NCBI GenBank assembly: GCA_024281055.1
Contig: JAMXLF010000035.1
Coordinates: 124,001-188,000 of the forward strand
Origin: Geobacteraceae bacterium
GTDB lineage: Bacteria > Desulfobacterota > Desulfuromonadia > Geobacterales > Geobacteraceae
DNA length: 64,000 nt
Direction: 5' to 3'
Shown here: positions 7,209-16,560 of the stretch, one piece after another
How the letters are laid out: the number at the start of each line of letters is the position of its first letter
Position numbering within the stretch: the first letter of the stretch is position 1
Program-made: the position numbers and the translations under genes
The notes under the pieces: model-generated
The model's database searches: none
What the model was told of the DNA's origin: nothing
The model's input: the letters and a program-made list of their open reading frames with translations, nothing else

Positions 7209-9895
7209 CTGCGGCACTCCAGGGTAAATATCTTGTTGTTGGCCAGGGTAAAGAAGTCCGAGGTCTGCCAGCGGTTCGCGTGGACATACACCCGCAGCGA
7301 ATAGGTATGATTGCCGGCAGCCGGCTGGTGCATGTAGAAGCCACCCAGGAGCAGCCCCGGCTCCGTGTACGTTGTGGCACCCGAGAAATTCCGGGTCAGG
7401 ATGTTGGTCACAGCGGTGCCGTCACAGCAGAGGTCCACCGTGATGCCGTCGTTCGAGTTGGTGTTGCAGGTGAGGGCATAGGAGAGCAGGCTGTTGATGT
7501 GGATGTAGACCTTGCCGCCGTAGTACGGGTTGCTCTGTGTCAGGACCACGTTGGTGTACCACCAGCCACCCTGCCACAGGGAAATGGCGGTTGCGGTGAA
7601 ACTGCCCAGCGAGTTTATCGTCGGCACGGTAACGCTGTTGCCGGCGATCTTCAGGGTACTTACCTGCAGGTCGTTGATGTTCCCCTCGTTGACCATGAGG
7701 GTGTTCGCCTTCAGGCTCGACGCCTGGATGTCGCCTCGCGCGTAGATGTCCTGAAACTGCGCGTTGCCGCCGTCATAGATGGCCCACCCGGTCACCCCGG
7801 CTTGGTACGTCGAACTGAAGAGGTTTCCCCGGGCCGTGATGCCGTTGAACTCTGCATCGCCGGTGTTTCTGATTACCCACCCTGCCACGTTCGGGACATA
7901 GTTATCGCTCATAACCGTCCCCCGGGCATTCAGGTTGAAGATATCCACGTTGCCGGCCTTGTCGATCTTCCATCCCACCCCGTTGGCGGCATCATAGTCG
8001 CGGCTCTGGATGACGTCGCCGATCATGGCGTTCTCGATGTCACCCGTGCCGATGATGACCTGGGCAATCGTGCCGGCGGTGACAAAGAGGCGGTCAGCGT
8101 TCACAGTACCGAGTTTCGCATCGGTAATGGTGCCGTCCTTGATGAGGGCGGTATCGATAACCACGCCGTAGGCGGCATCCACCACGAACGGGGTGAGCAC
8201 ATCGGTCCAGTGGGCCGCGTTCCACGGCTCGGGGACGGCAATCGGCACGGTACACTTGTACTGCTTTCCGTTTTGAGTACAGCGCGCCCCCACGTTGTAG
8301 GTGGCGGTCGGGGAGTAGGCCGGGGCGTCCGGGTACATGATCCAAAAGCGGTCCGCCAGGATCCCGAAGTCGGCGCTGGTGCCGTCGTTCGCCATGCCGA
8401 TGCCGGAAACATACCCGTTAACATCGAGCCGCAGGGTATACTGGGCGTAGAGGTCGGTGCTGATTGCCGTCCAGTGGGCCGGGTTCCACGCCTCCGGGAT
8501 AAGGATGGGAGTGGTGCACCGGAACAGGCCGTTGTTGTAACAGGTCTTGCCCACCACGTAGGTCTTGGCCGGGTCATAGTCCGGGGCGATGGCGGCGGCC
8601 CGGACGTTGTACTCCACCTGGATCGCGGCGGTATTGCTCCCCTGCTGGGCCACGAGCGTCTCTATGTCGCTGGCCATGGCGGAGTCCGCATCGGAGCGGG
8701 CCTGCTGCTCCACGGACAGGGCGGCGATATTGTCGTCCACTTTGGTGGCGAGGAGAAGTCGGGCGGTCGCCTCTGCGCTGACGGCGTCGGCATTGGTCTG
8801 GATGTCGAATTGGGCCTGGGCGATGTTGGCGCTGTTCAGGCGGGTGAGGTCCGCTTGGCCGCTGGCGAAGAGCATCAACCACGCCAGCGCCTCCGGGATG
8901 TCGCCACCGGTGAGCTGGGCGAGCGCCTCCGGATCCACGAGATCCTGTAGCTCCTGCACCTGGGTATCGACATAGGTGGTGCTCGCCTTGAGTTCGATGT
9001 CACCCTGCAGCTGGGTGATGGCGGTCTGCGCGTCGGTTATCTCGCTGCCCTGAATATTCACCGTGTCGGTCAGGGAGGTGATGGAGCCATCGGCGGCGTT
9101 CATGCCAAATTCAAGGTCGGAAAGCCGGGCCTCCACGTCGGTCGTGATGGCGGCCAGCGCCTTGAGCTTGATTTCCCCCGTTACAGGGTCGATGTCAATG
9201 GTGGCGTCCGAGATCGCCCGTTCCTGCTGGAGCTGCAGCCAGTAGTCGTTGTACTTGGTGAGGAAGTCGAGCTGGGCATCGCTGAACAACCCGAGGACGT
9301 CCACGAGCCCGGAGCCGGGCGTGTCGATCAGGTTGATGCGCTGGTTCAGGGAGTCGTACAGGAGGCTTTCGGTAATCCGGCCCGTCAGTATCTCCAGGAT
9401 ATAGCCCGGGTCGTTCGCCGTGGCGCCGCTCGCCATGTCGGAATACGGGCCCACAATGGTCGCCTGCGAGACGATGCGCCCCCAATAGTAATAGGTCACC
9501 GCCAGCGAGGCGTTAGGGGGCGCGTCCGAATACATGAGCGCCTGGGTCGTGCCGACCTTCACAGCCTGGCCGATGTCGGGAGTGGTTGCGCGCCATATCT
9601 CCACGTAGGCGAGATTGCGGTACCGCGGATTATCCCAGGTGAGCAGGATACTGCTAAAGGCGCCGTGCGCCGCGAAGTTGACGAGCTTGGGTGGTATGGT
9701 AGGGTCGGTGTACGGCGGCGTGACCGGGGTGCCATCGCCGCCTACCACGCCGGCCGCACGCAGCTGGCCAACCGTCGCAGCACCACCCTGCTTCCTCAGG
9801 GCGGTGAAGAACGTGCGCAGCTGGTCGAATCCGTCACGGACACTGGCATCGACGCTGGATGGTATCGTGCGTATGTTTGGGACCAGGTTCCCCAC
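7205..9895 (-). CDS. Tail fibre / host-specificity protein, fibronectin-like and sugar-binding-like repeats, 896 aa
   Basis: A GTG start at 9895 is preceded by GGTGGTAATCG. Residues about 60-150 look like a fibronectin type III domain. Residues about 200-430 are coiled-coil rich with the style of phage J-protein central regions (DUF1983-like). Two related modules follow at about residues 437 and 527 (YDPAKTYVVGKTCY... and YSPTATYNVGARCT..., each ending in a W-N-x-A-H-W motif), resembling CBM5/12-type chitin-binding modules. The C-terminal half contains repeated short beta-rich units (GNVDIFNLNARGT, GDAEFNGITARG, GNAQFQDIYARG), typical of a trimeric fibre shaft. It probably binds the host surface. 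Confidence 0.8.
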   Translation of the reverse strand: MGNLVPNIRTIPSSVDASVRDGFDQLRTFFTALRKQGGAATVGQLRAAGVVGGDGTPVTPPYTDPTIPPKLVNFAAHGAFSSILLTWDNPRYRNLAYVEIWRATTPDIGQAVKVGTTQALMYSDAPPNASLAVTYYYWGRIVSQATIVGPYSDMASGATANDPGYILEILTGRITESLLYDSLNQRINLIDTPGSGLVDVLGLFSDAQLDFLTKYNDYWLQLQQERAISDATIDIDPVTGEIKLKALAAITTDVEARLSDLEFGMNAADGSITSLTDTVNIQGSEITDAQTAITQLQGDIELKASTTYVDTQVQELQDLVDPEALAQLTGGDIPEALAWLMLFASGQADLTRLNSANIAQAQFDIQTNADAVSAEATARLLLATKVDDNIAALSVEQQARSDADSAMASDIETLVAQQGSNTAAIQVEYNVRAAAIAPDYDPAKTYVVGKTCYNNGLFRCTTPILIPEAWNPAHWTAISTDLYAQYTLRLDVNGYVSGIGMANDGTSADFGILADRFWIMYPDAPAYSPTATYNVGARCTQNGKQYKCTVPIAVPEPWNAAHWTDVLTPFVVDAAYGVVIDTALIKDGTITDAKLGTVNADRLFVTAGTIAQVIIGTGDIENAMIGDVIQSRDYDAANGVGWKIDKAGNVDIFNLNARGTVMSDNYVPNVAGWVIRNTGDAEFNGITARGNLFSSTYQAGVTGWAIYDGGNAQFQDIYARGDIQASSLKANTLMVNEGNINDLQVSTLKIAGNSVTVPTINSLGSFTATAISLWQGGWWYTNVVLTQSNPYYGGKVYIHINSLLSYALTCNTNSNDGITVDLCCDGTAVTNILTRNFSGATTYTEPGLLLGGFYMHQPAAGNHTYSLRVYVHANRWQTSDFFTLANNKIFTLECRR

Positions 9896-9898
9896 CGA

Positions 9899-10108
9899 TT
9901 ACCACCCGAGGATCGCTGCGTAGGCCGCCGCGTTTTCTACCTCTGCAAGGAACTGCTCCTTCTGGTCTCGGTTGTAGCCGCACCACGTCGGAACGCAGGA
10001 GACAACCTCCGCATCCCGGAGTATCTGGTCTTCCCAGCACACGTTGATGGTGTCGTCGGGCGGGATAACCGTAACCGATTTGAGTATCCGTTTCTCTGTG
10101 AGTGCCAT
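9899..10108 (-). CDS. Small phage protein between fibre genes, 69 aa
   Basis: The gene starts MALTEKRILKSVTVIPPDD and has an AGGAG-type ribosome site. Short proteins beginning MALT(E/K) are frequent next to phage fibre genes, where they may be connectors or assembly factors. It contains two Cys residues in a row of hydrophobic beta-strand residues (VVSCVPTWCGYN). It is followed after three bases by the fibre gene. Confidence 0.6.
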   Translation of the reverse strand: MALTEKRILKSVTVIPPDDTINVCWEDQILRDAEVVSCVPTWCGYNRDQKEQFLAEVENAAAYAAILGW

Positions 10109-10126
10109 GTGTAACTCCTCTCTCTG

Positions 10127-11791
10127 TTACGCCAGGGTGAAGCTGATAGAGCCCGAGCTGTTGCCTTTGGTGCCGGTGTTCGTAAATGCCGACCCTGCCG
10201 CATCCTTATAGAACGAGATGGTGCCCGCGTTGTCCATGGTGCCGTAACCCCAGCTATACACCCCGTTGTCCGTTACCCGGAAGCTGAATATCTTTGGGCC
10301 AGCCGGGCGTATCTGGGCCGGTGCACCGGTCACCGTGTAGGTGGTGGCGTTGCTCGTCCCGGAGATAGAAAGAATGTCCAAGGTGACCACGTTACCAACC
10401 CTGGTGTACTTAAACGTCGCCGTGGGGCTCGTGGTCATGCCGGTGGCGGTGGCGATGTATGTTCCCTCCTCGTACCAGTCGAGGACGTTGGCGGCCGCGT
10501 TGGCGCTGTTGCCGAGGTAAATGCCGTTCGTCACCTGGAGCTTGGCGGCACCGGTCGTGGTATTGTCAGTTGACGTGCCGATAAGCAGGTTACCGTTCGA
10601 CAGAAGCCGCGCCTTCTCGGTCACACTCCCCGCCGTGGCGGTGTTGAACGCGATGGACCCATTCTGGGCGGTATCCGTGTTGACCTCGATGATGCCGTTA
10701 ATGGAGGCATAATCGGCCTGATTGTTCGTCCCGGAAAGCGCCCCGAACAGGAGGCGGCCAGCCGCGGCAGAACCGGTGTTGATGTAGCGCCACAGCCGGA
10801 GCGTGTTGGCTGTATCCGATCGGAAGCTGCCAGCCAGGGCCGTGCCGTGCATGACCTGGAGGCGTTCCTGGCCGGTTGTCTCGGTGGTGGTGCCGATGAG
10901 GAAGTTGCCGGTACTGGTCACTCTGGCTCGCTCGGTGCCGGTCCTGGTCACCGCGTCGGCGGCGGTGTAGAGCGTGATGAGTGAAGCAGCGTTGTAACCG
11001 GACGACAGCCCGCCGATACTGACCTGGTTGCCGCCGTTGTAGCCGTAGCCGCCGATGACGAAGAAGCCCTCCGGTTCGGCCGTGGAGCTGTACTGCTGGC
11101 TGGCGATGTAGCCGCTCTTGTTGGTGGCGTCGGTGGTCATCCCCAGTATCATGGTGCCGCCAAGCTGGAACTTGTTAACGCCGTCGTCAGCCGTGAGGCC
11201 GACGAGGAAGTTGCCGCCCGTACCGAAGCGCGCCCGTTCACCCCCGGCCGTGGCCACCGCCAGCACGTCCGCCGCCGGAAAGAAGAGGCCGGTGTTGGTG
11301 TCGCCGGTCGTGGAGATACTCGGCCCCGCCGCCGTGCCGGCCGCGAACTTGCCGGCGGCGATCTTCGCAAGGCAGTCCACGTTGTAGGTATTGCCCAGCG
11401 CATCGGTGAGCGGGTACTTCCCGTCGTTGGCCGGGCCACCGTTCACCGTACCACCCAGCCACGTCCGAAACTGGTCCTGCGAGGTCTGCCAGTTGTTTAG
11501 GAGTACCGTGAGCTTGCCGGCCAGTTGGGCGTTGGTGGTGCTGGTGAAGTTCCGCACAACCGCGTACGCCTGGTTGGAGAGCGTGGCACCGTTGTAACCG
11601 GCCACCCCACCCAGGGTCTTGATGGACAGGTGGGTATCGTCGGGGACAACGGTTATCTCGTACATGGCGAGATCAGGCCCGATGAAGATATCCCCGGCGC
11701 TCGCCTGGGAGGTGAACAGGGTCCCAGTACCCACAACCGTGGGACTCCCGTTGATGACGGCTACCGTGCCGCTCCTGTACCATGGTGGCAT
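10127..11791 (-). CDS. Tail fibre protein, 554 aa
   Basis: The start at 11791 (MPPWYRSGTVAVINGSPTV) has GGAGA seven bases upstream; a longer frame to 11887 would overlap the upstream gene. The N-terminal part resembles the head-binding portion of fibres. The remainder is built of Thr/Gly/Asn-rich repeats containing GNFLVGLTADD, GNFLIGTTTETTG and GNLLIGTSTDNTT, typical of a beta-helical fibre shaft. The C-terminus is a compact beta domain; I see no S74-type self-cleaving chaperone motif. It likely forms side fibres for adsorption. Confidence 0.75.
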   Translation of the reverse strand: MPPWYRSGTVAVINGSPTVVGTGTLFTSQASAGDIFIGPDLAMYEITVVPDDTHLSIKTLGGVAGYNGATLSNQAYAVVRNFTSTTNAQLAGKLTVLLNNWQTSQDQFRTWLGGTVNGGPANDGKYPLTDALGNTYNVDCLAKIAAGKFAAGTAAGPSISTTGDTNTGLFFPAADVLAVATAGGERARFGTGGNFLVGLTADDGVNKFQLGGTMILGMTTDATNKSGYIASQQYSSTAEPEGFFVIGGYGYNGGNQVSIGGLSSGYNAASLITLYTAADAVTRTGTERARVTSTGNFLIGTTTETTGQERLQVMHGTALAGSFRSDTANTLRLWRYINTGSAAAGRLLFGALSGTNNQADYASINGIIEVNTDTAQNGSIAFNTATAGSVTEKARLLSNGNLLIGTSTDNTTTGAAKLQVTNGIYLGNSANAAANVLDWYEEGTYIATATGMTTSPTATFKYTRVGNVVTLDILSISGTSNATTYTVTGAPAQIRPAGPKIFSFRVTDNGVYSWGYGTMDNAGTISFYKDAAGSAFTNTGTKGNSSGSISFTLA

Positions 11792-11805
11792 ATCGTTCTC
11801 TCCTT

Positions 11806-13527
11806 TTACGCCTGCGCCAGCTCCCGCATCGTCTGCGCCAGGTAGATGATGTTCACACCGTTCGTGCCGACCGCCTCCACCTGCCACTTGATGGCCCGAA
11901 AACCGGCGGCGCCGCGGGAAAGACGGAACGGCTTGTCATCGGCCACCGATTTCGTGTACTTCAGCACTCCGTCCGCGTAGACGTTGACGGTTACCGGGTA
12001 GGCGTCGGCATAGACCTGGGCCACACTGAGGTTCACCTTGCGGGGAGCAATGAACGGCTTCGAGCGCCAGGTATAGCTGATGCTTCCCGTACCGGCATCC
12101 CAGCGCACGATATCGTTGCCCACCTGGAGGTAAAGGTCGCCGGTCGCGGGGTCGTGATAGCCGGCCGTGGTCACGACGTCCAGGTCCACCAGGTCGCCGG
12201 TCGAGGGGTTGAACATGAACGTCCCGGTACTGGTGAAGCCGACATAGCACCCTTCATACAGGTAGGCATGGAGGGAAGCGGGGTCACGGGCCTGCCAGTC
12301 ATCGCGGGTCATGACCTTGTCGGTGGCGAGCTCCGCACCGTTCACCCCGGCCATGCGCAGCCCGCCCGGCTCGGGGTAGATGACCGCGAAGCCCATATCC
12401 ACCGTGCCGCGCTTCGAGACACAGGCGTAGCCGGTTTCCAGCCGTTCCGGAGGGGAGAGGTTTTCCGGATCCTGCACGGTGATGACATAGGGCGCCCCGG
12501 TCGTGGTAATCAGCACCCGGTTGCCGAAGGCCTCTATCGACACGATCTGGTCGGGCACCGTGACGCGGTAGTTGACCGGCCAGGCATGGGGCATGTAGGG
12601 AACCGACAGGCAGAACTTCTTGCCGGAAAAGCCGGCCAGGCAGCCGTTGGGCAGGGCGCGCAGTCCGGTCAGGTCCGCCGGGGGCGCATCCCACAGGATG
12701 CTGTCGAGCATTTCTCCCAGTGCCGACGCCTCCTTGCTATCCTCGTAGCCGGACGTGGCCACAGCCACCGCGGCGGTATAAAGATAGGCGGTGTCAGTGC
12801 TCCCGGTGTTGGAGCGGAACAACTCCTTGGTCTCGATGTTGTACGGTCCGGTCGGCGCCGTGTCCATGGCGTCCACCTGGACCTTCTGCCCCGGCGCCAG
12901 CACCACCTTCGCCGAGGGAGGGCTGGGCGGCCCGGGCTCGCCGTAGGCCGAGAGGTAGCGGTAACAGTAAACGCGGCTCTCGTACAGGGTCACGTCGGGC
13001 TCATCCCAATGCGTGGCGTCCCAGGCCTCGGGGGTCTCGATATCCTGGTTTGCCATGTAAATCTTGGCGTCCTTGGTAACCAGGTCACCTTCGACATAGG
13101 TTGCCGCCGGATCGTAGGCAGCCGGCGCGATAGCCGTAACGGTCGGGGCGTTCACCGGCGCCGGGATGCCAAGGGCATACGAGTTGTTTGGGTAGTTGGT
13201 GCCGCCGGCCGCCAGAATATCGAGCGGTGCCATCTTCGGGGCGCCGTCCCCGGTCCAGTAGACCCGCTTGAAGGCATCGTCCGCGATCGGGCTCCTCACC
13301 ACGTCCACGTCCTGACCGACCCAATGAAGCCAATACCCCTCGAAGGGGAAGATGGTGCTCTTGGTGCCCGGCTTGGTGGGGGTATTGACCGGGAGGGTGG
13401 AGCGGAATGCCCGCAACGCCCCGGTGCCGAGCTTGCAGTTGCGGGCCAGCGTGGCGGCCGGATCGGGGAGAAGGTGGGGCGCCACCCTGGGAATGATGCC
13501 GGCGAAGGAGGCGAGCTTAACCAGCAT
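11806..13527 (-). CDS. Tail nozzle / stabilisation protein, beta-propeller type, 573 aa
   Basis: Repeated beta-rich units with alternating aromatic residues (VYWTGDGAPKMAP, YLYEGCYVGFTSTGTFMFNPSTGDL, LYLQVGNDIVRWDAG) indicate a propeller-like tail protein. Its place after the adaptor gene fits T7 gp12-like nozzle proteins, which seal the podovirus tail and bind fibres. Near residue 137 there is one copy of the same YDPAATY...W-D-A-T-H-W module seen twice in the fibre gene at 7205-9895. The start overlaps the adaptor stop by 11 bp. Confidence 0.65.
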   Translation of the reverse strand: MLVKLASFAGIIPRVAPHLLPDPAATLARNCKLGTGALRAFRSTLPVNTPTKPGTKSTIFPFEGYWLHWVGQDVDVVRSPIADDAFKRVYWTGDGAPKMAPLDILAAGGTNYPNNSYALGIPAPVNAPTVTAIAPAAYDPAATYVEGDLVTKDAKIYMANQDIETPEAWDATHWDEPDVTLYESRVYCYRYLSAYGEPGPPSPPSAKVVLAPGQKVQVDAMDTAPTGPYNIETKELFRSNTGSTDTAYLYTAAVAVATSGYEDSKEASALGEMLDSILWDAPPADLTGLRALPNGCLAGFSGKKFCLSVPYMPHAWPVNYRVTVPDQIVSIEAFGNRVLITTTGAPYVITVQDPENLSPPERLETGYACVSKRGTVDMGFAVIYPEPGGLRMAGVNGAELATDKVMTRDDWQARDPASLHAYLYEGCYVGFTSTGTFMFNPSTGDLVDLDVVTTAGYHDPATGDLYLQVGNDIVRWDAGTGSISYTWRSKPFIAPRKVNLSVAQVYADAYPVTVNVYADGVLKYTKSVADDKPFRLSRGAAGFRAIKWQVEAVGTNGVNIIYLAQTMRELAQA

Positions 13528-14224
13528 TGGGTGCCCCCTGCTGCGGTGCCTTTTTCGCCAGGGCCAGCTCGTTCACCTGTTTGGCGCCCAGGGCAGTACG
13601 GAACGCGTTGTAGAACATGAGCGCCCGGTTGTCGCTGCCGTCCTCGCCGTCTTTCAGGTAACAGCGGTAGAGGAGGTAGTCGAGAAAAGCGTTCTCGTAG
13701 ATGTCGTCGAGCAAGCCGGCGCCACCCAGGGCGTTCACGTTCGTGTATGAGGAAAGATTTTCGTCTGCGTAGTCGATGTCGGCGGGTGGTATATAGGTTA
13801 CGGCCTCCACTTTAGAGGGAGAGGAGGGCTGGGGCGGGTAGACGTAGAAGGTTTTCGGGTCCAGCGGATCACGGGTGAAGTACTTGACGGCCGCTGCCGG
13901 CGTGGTCGTGTGCCAGTCGGGAATGGTGGCGTCGAGCACATCGCGGGAGACTTCCTTGATTGCCCGCCCGGGGGTGGCGCCATCGACGCCCATGTTGCGC
14001 ACGAGCCCTCCAAAGCCGAGGGCGGTGGCGGAGATGGTCTGTTTCGTCCCGGCCACAAGTTCCATATTGCCGTTCGAGGGGAGCGCCGTGGGCTTCAGCA
14101 GCACCAACTCCTTGCCGGCACTGTTTAGCCAGCCGATCAGCTCCTTCAGGGTCCAGCTGGCGTGGTCTTCATCCTGCAGAAGAGCATCGAGCTTCTCAAA
14201 AAGCTGCTTCACCGTGGTGGGCAT
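13517..14224 (-). CDS. Head-tail adaptor-like protein (DUF6682-like), 235 aa
   Basis: The mainly helical N-terminus (QLFEKLDALLQDEDHASWTLKELIGWLNSAGKELV) and the DPLDPKTFYVYPPQ segment are characteristic of the phage adaptor family that joins the portal to the tail in podoviruses. The C-terminus ends in a helical stretch with many Tyr residues (AFLDYLLYRCYLKDGED). It is preceded by a 19-bp hairpin (14241-14259) and the ribosome site GGAGGT, and followed directly by the nozzle gene, the order expected for a short-tailed phage. Confidence 0.7.
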   Translation of the reverse strand: MPTTVKQLFEKLDALLQDEDHASWTLKELIGWLNSAGKELVLLKPTALPSNGNMELVAGTKQTISATALGFGGLVRNMGVDGATPGRAIKEVSRDVLDATIPDWHTTTPAAAVKYFTRDPLDPKTFYVYPPQPSSPSKVEAVTYIPPADIDYADENLSSYTNVNALGGAGLLDDIYENAFLDYLLYRCYLKDGEDGSDNRALMFYNAFRTALGAKQVNELALAKKAPQQGAPNAG

Positions 14225-14240
14225 GCCTCGTATACCTCCA

Positions 14241-14259
14241 TACCGTCGTCACGACGGTA
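14241..14259 (-). promoter_or_regulatory. 19-bp palindrome upstream of the adaptor gene (copy 2 of 3)
   Basis: TACCGTCGTCACGACGGTA, identical to 5395-5413, again directly before a GGAGGT ribosome site. The flanking bases farther from the gene also look alike (AAA-TGTC-AATCAG at 5412-5424 and a close match here). Confidence 0.75.
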
Positions 14260-14287
14260 AACTGTCTGAATCAGGATTTGCCGGATT

Positions 14288-14905
14288 TCAGTCCCCATAC
14301 CCTTCGTTGATGGCATCCGCCACGGCCTGCTCGTCGGCCATGGCCTTGGCCGTCAGCACCTGGTCGACCTGGGATGTCACGATCGCGACAAAGGCCTGGT
14401 CGGCTACCACCGCCAGTCCCTCCTTGAGCACCGCAAAAGCTCCCTCGGCATAGACACCATCGAAGGTGCCCCAGAACGGCAGCTCATCATCCATGAGTGC
14501 CGGCGCTGCCGGGCGGACGAAGGCCGGGAGGAGCATGGTGTAATCCTGGTCGGCCGGCGGGTAGATGGCCATGCTGCGCCCCTTCACCCTCTGCCAGCGC
14601 GGCACCCCGGGCGTGCTGAACACGGAAAGGGTCAGGTCGGCATCGGCCGGCAGCGGAAATACCTTCCCCTGTCCGGTCACCGTAGGGAGCCCGTCCGGGG
14701 CAAAGTAGTTGTCGGGCACGGAAATGCTCGTGGCATCCTTGGCCACGTCGACCGGGATGGTCTCCTTCACCAGGTCCGAGCGCTTCAGGAGCAGCCGGTT
14801 CACGATGATGCCGTGCACCGAGGCCACCGCCTCCAGGATCGAGCACTGCGGCCGCCCCTCTCCCAGTCGGGGGATTACATTGTCAAGTACGTCTTCAACG
14901 ATCAT
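14288..14905 (-). CDS. Phage head-completion or adaptor-type protein, 205 aa
   Basis: The start overlaps the stop of the methyltransferase-glycosyltransferase gene (ATGA). The protein shares layout with the neighbouring adaptor: a helical N-terminus, a beta-rich middle with VPDNYFAPDGLPTVTGQG and YPPADQDYTMLLPAF, and a helical Ala-rich C-terminus. That pattern is common in connector proteins. No catalytic motif is visible. Confidence 0.6.
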   Translation of the reverse strand: MIVEDVLDNVIPRLGEGRPQCSILEAVASVHGIIVNRLLLKRSDLVKETIPVDVAKDATSISVPDNYFAPDGLPTVTGQGKVFPLPADADLTLSVFSTPGVPRWQRVKGRSMAIYPPADQDYTMLLPAFVRPAAPALMDDELPFWGTFDGVYAEGAFAVLKEGLAVVADQAFVAIVTSQVDQVLTAKAMADEQAVADAINEGYGD

Positions 14906-16560
14906 TTGCGCCTCCAGTTGCGGTAAACTTTGGCCACCGCCTCATAGATGGCGGCCGGAGAAATGTTGTACGCGCAGAGAGCGGCACCCGTGTGGAAGCG
15001 GTCTTCCCTCAGCGCATCGGGGGAGAGTTCCCGGCATTCCCGGATGGTCGCCTCATCCAGCGCGCTCAGGGGGAGGGTCTTTTCCGTGCAGAACTCGCTC
15101 CCGTAGTGGAGGAGATGACAGGGATGACAGGGGCAGTCCTCCGGCGTGAGCGCCTGGGTGTTGGTCCAGTGCTTGGTCAGATTGTTGGCCGAGGAGTGCG
15201 ACAGGTAGATGACCTTGTGCACCTGGTCATCCATGCCGACGGCGTTCAGCACGCCAGTTTCCGGCCCGACGACGCAGCGGCACTGTTGCGCCAGTGCAAG
15301 CGTATCGCGGATGGACATCTGCCCCGACAGGCACACCACCCGCTCTTCCCTTTGCCAGCCCTGTTCCAGCACACGGCATGCGTCATCACCGACCAGGAAC
15401 ACCCGTGCTTCCGGCATTTCAATCATGATCCGGGCTATCACGGCATCCATATGCGGCATCGCCTTGTGCATCGATGAGCCGGATAATGCCCACATGATGT
15501 TGAACGTAGCGCACTGGTTGTAATCGCCGATACCCGTCCGCGTCCTTGCGTTTTCCAGCTCATTTTCGCTGGCGTAGAACAGCCGGCACGGCTTAAACGG
15601 CACCCCGGCCAACTCCGCCGTCCACTCGTGGTAGTTGGTGTTCATCCGCTTCTTGCGGACCTCCAGGGGCCAGGCGTGGTTCGTGCGCCCGGGCAGCGCC
15701 AAAAGGGTCCCCTCGATCGACTCCGACAGGTTCACGAAGCGGTTGAAGCGCCGGGCCTGCTCGCGCCAGAACGCCACGAGCTCGTTGTTCGGCACCTGAT
15801 CCTGGTCGAGAATGTACCAGTCATCCACGTGCGGATCGTGGCGGATGATGTCCCGCCCCTTCGGGGTCGTCATCACCGTCACATGGTAGCCCTGCTCCTT
15901 CAGGCGCGGGAACACCAGGGAGGCCTGCAGCATGTCACCGAAACCGCCGAAGCGGCAGACACAGGCGGTCTTTTTCTGCGGCTGCGAATCTTTGTCCATC
16001 ACGACATAACTGCGACCGATAATCGCGTCTTCGATGGCGTTCTTACGCCACACCTCGAAGATGGAGTACTCGTTTCCTTCCCCGCGTTCCTCGCACTCGA
16101 TCTGGGTCCAATCGAAATTGTCGCGCATCACGTTCGATGTGATGAGGCGTGCAATGTCCCCCGGATAGATATCATGCTTGTGGTCGGGATTCGCCCCCGG
16201 CTCCCCGCATTTGGGATAGAGGTTGGCAGAAGGGACGTAGAGCACGAGGTACCCGCCGGGTTTGATCACCCTCCCCCACTCTGCCAGCGCCTTCCCCATG
16301 TCCTCCATGTGCTCCAGGACGTGGGAGGAAAACACGAAGTCCATGGAGCCGTCGGCAAACATCGACAGGTCGCAGGCGTCGGCCACGATATCCGCGGCAC
16401 CCCTGCCGAAATGGTGGCCGTTGTCCACGCCGATGAAATGCGGGTAGGCCTTCTCCATGCCGCAGCCGATCTCTAACCCTCTCCCCCGGGTGTACCGGGG
16501 GATCAGGTATTTGATCTTGCGCGATTCAAAGCCGCAGGAAGTCTCGGGGGTCCAGGCCAT
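14902..16560 (-). CDS. Fusion of a SAM methyltransferase and a GT9-like glycosyltransferase, 552 aa
   Basis: Residues about 1-170 form a class I SAM methyltransferase with the glycine-rich motif LEIGCG (about 29-34), the acidic VADACDLS region and the post-motif HVLEHM (about 80-86). Residues about 195-550 resemble the heptosyltransferase/GT9 family (GT-B fold), with an N-terminal nucleotide-like loop CRFGGFGDMLQASLVFPRL cut by a turn and the acceptor/donor motif GPETG near residue 433. The start codon overlaps the preceding stop (TAATG). The gene lies inside the capsid-to-adaptor run, so it is expressed late. It may modify a virion protein or host glycan during assembly; the substrate is not known. 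Confidence 0.75.
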   Translation of the reverse strand: MAWTPETSCGFESRKIKYLIPRYTRGRGLEIGCGMEKAYPHFIGVDNGHHFGRGAADIVADACDLSMFADGSMDFVFSSHVLEHMEDMGKALAEWGRVIKPGGYLVLYVPSANLYPKCGEPGANPDHKHDIYPGDIARLITSNVMRDNFDWTQIECEERGEGNEYSIFEVWRKNAIEDAIIGRSYVVMDKDSQPQKKTACVCRFGGFGDMLQASLVFPRLKEQGYHVTVMTTPKGRDIIRHDPHVDDWYILDQDQVPNNELVAFWREQARRFNRFVNLSESIEGTLLALPGRTNHAWPLEVRKKRMNTNYHEWTAELAGVPFKPCRLFYASENELENARTRTGIGDYNQCATFNIMWALSGSSMHKAMPHMDAVIARIMIEMPEARVFLVGDDACRVLEQGWQREERVVCLSGQMSIRDTLALAQQCRCVVGPETGVLNAVGMDDQVHKVIYLSHSSANNLTKHWTNTQALTPEDCPCHPCHLLHYGSEFCTEKTLPLSALDEATIRECRELSPDALREDRFHTGAALCAYNISPAAIYEAVAKVYRNWRRK

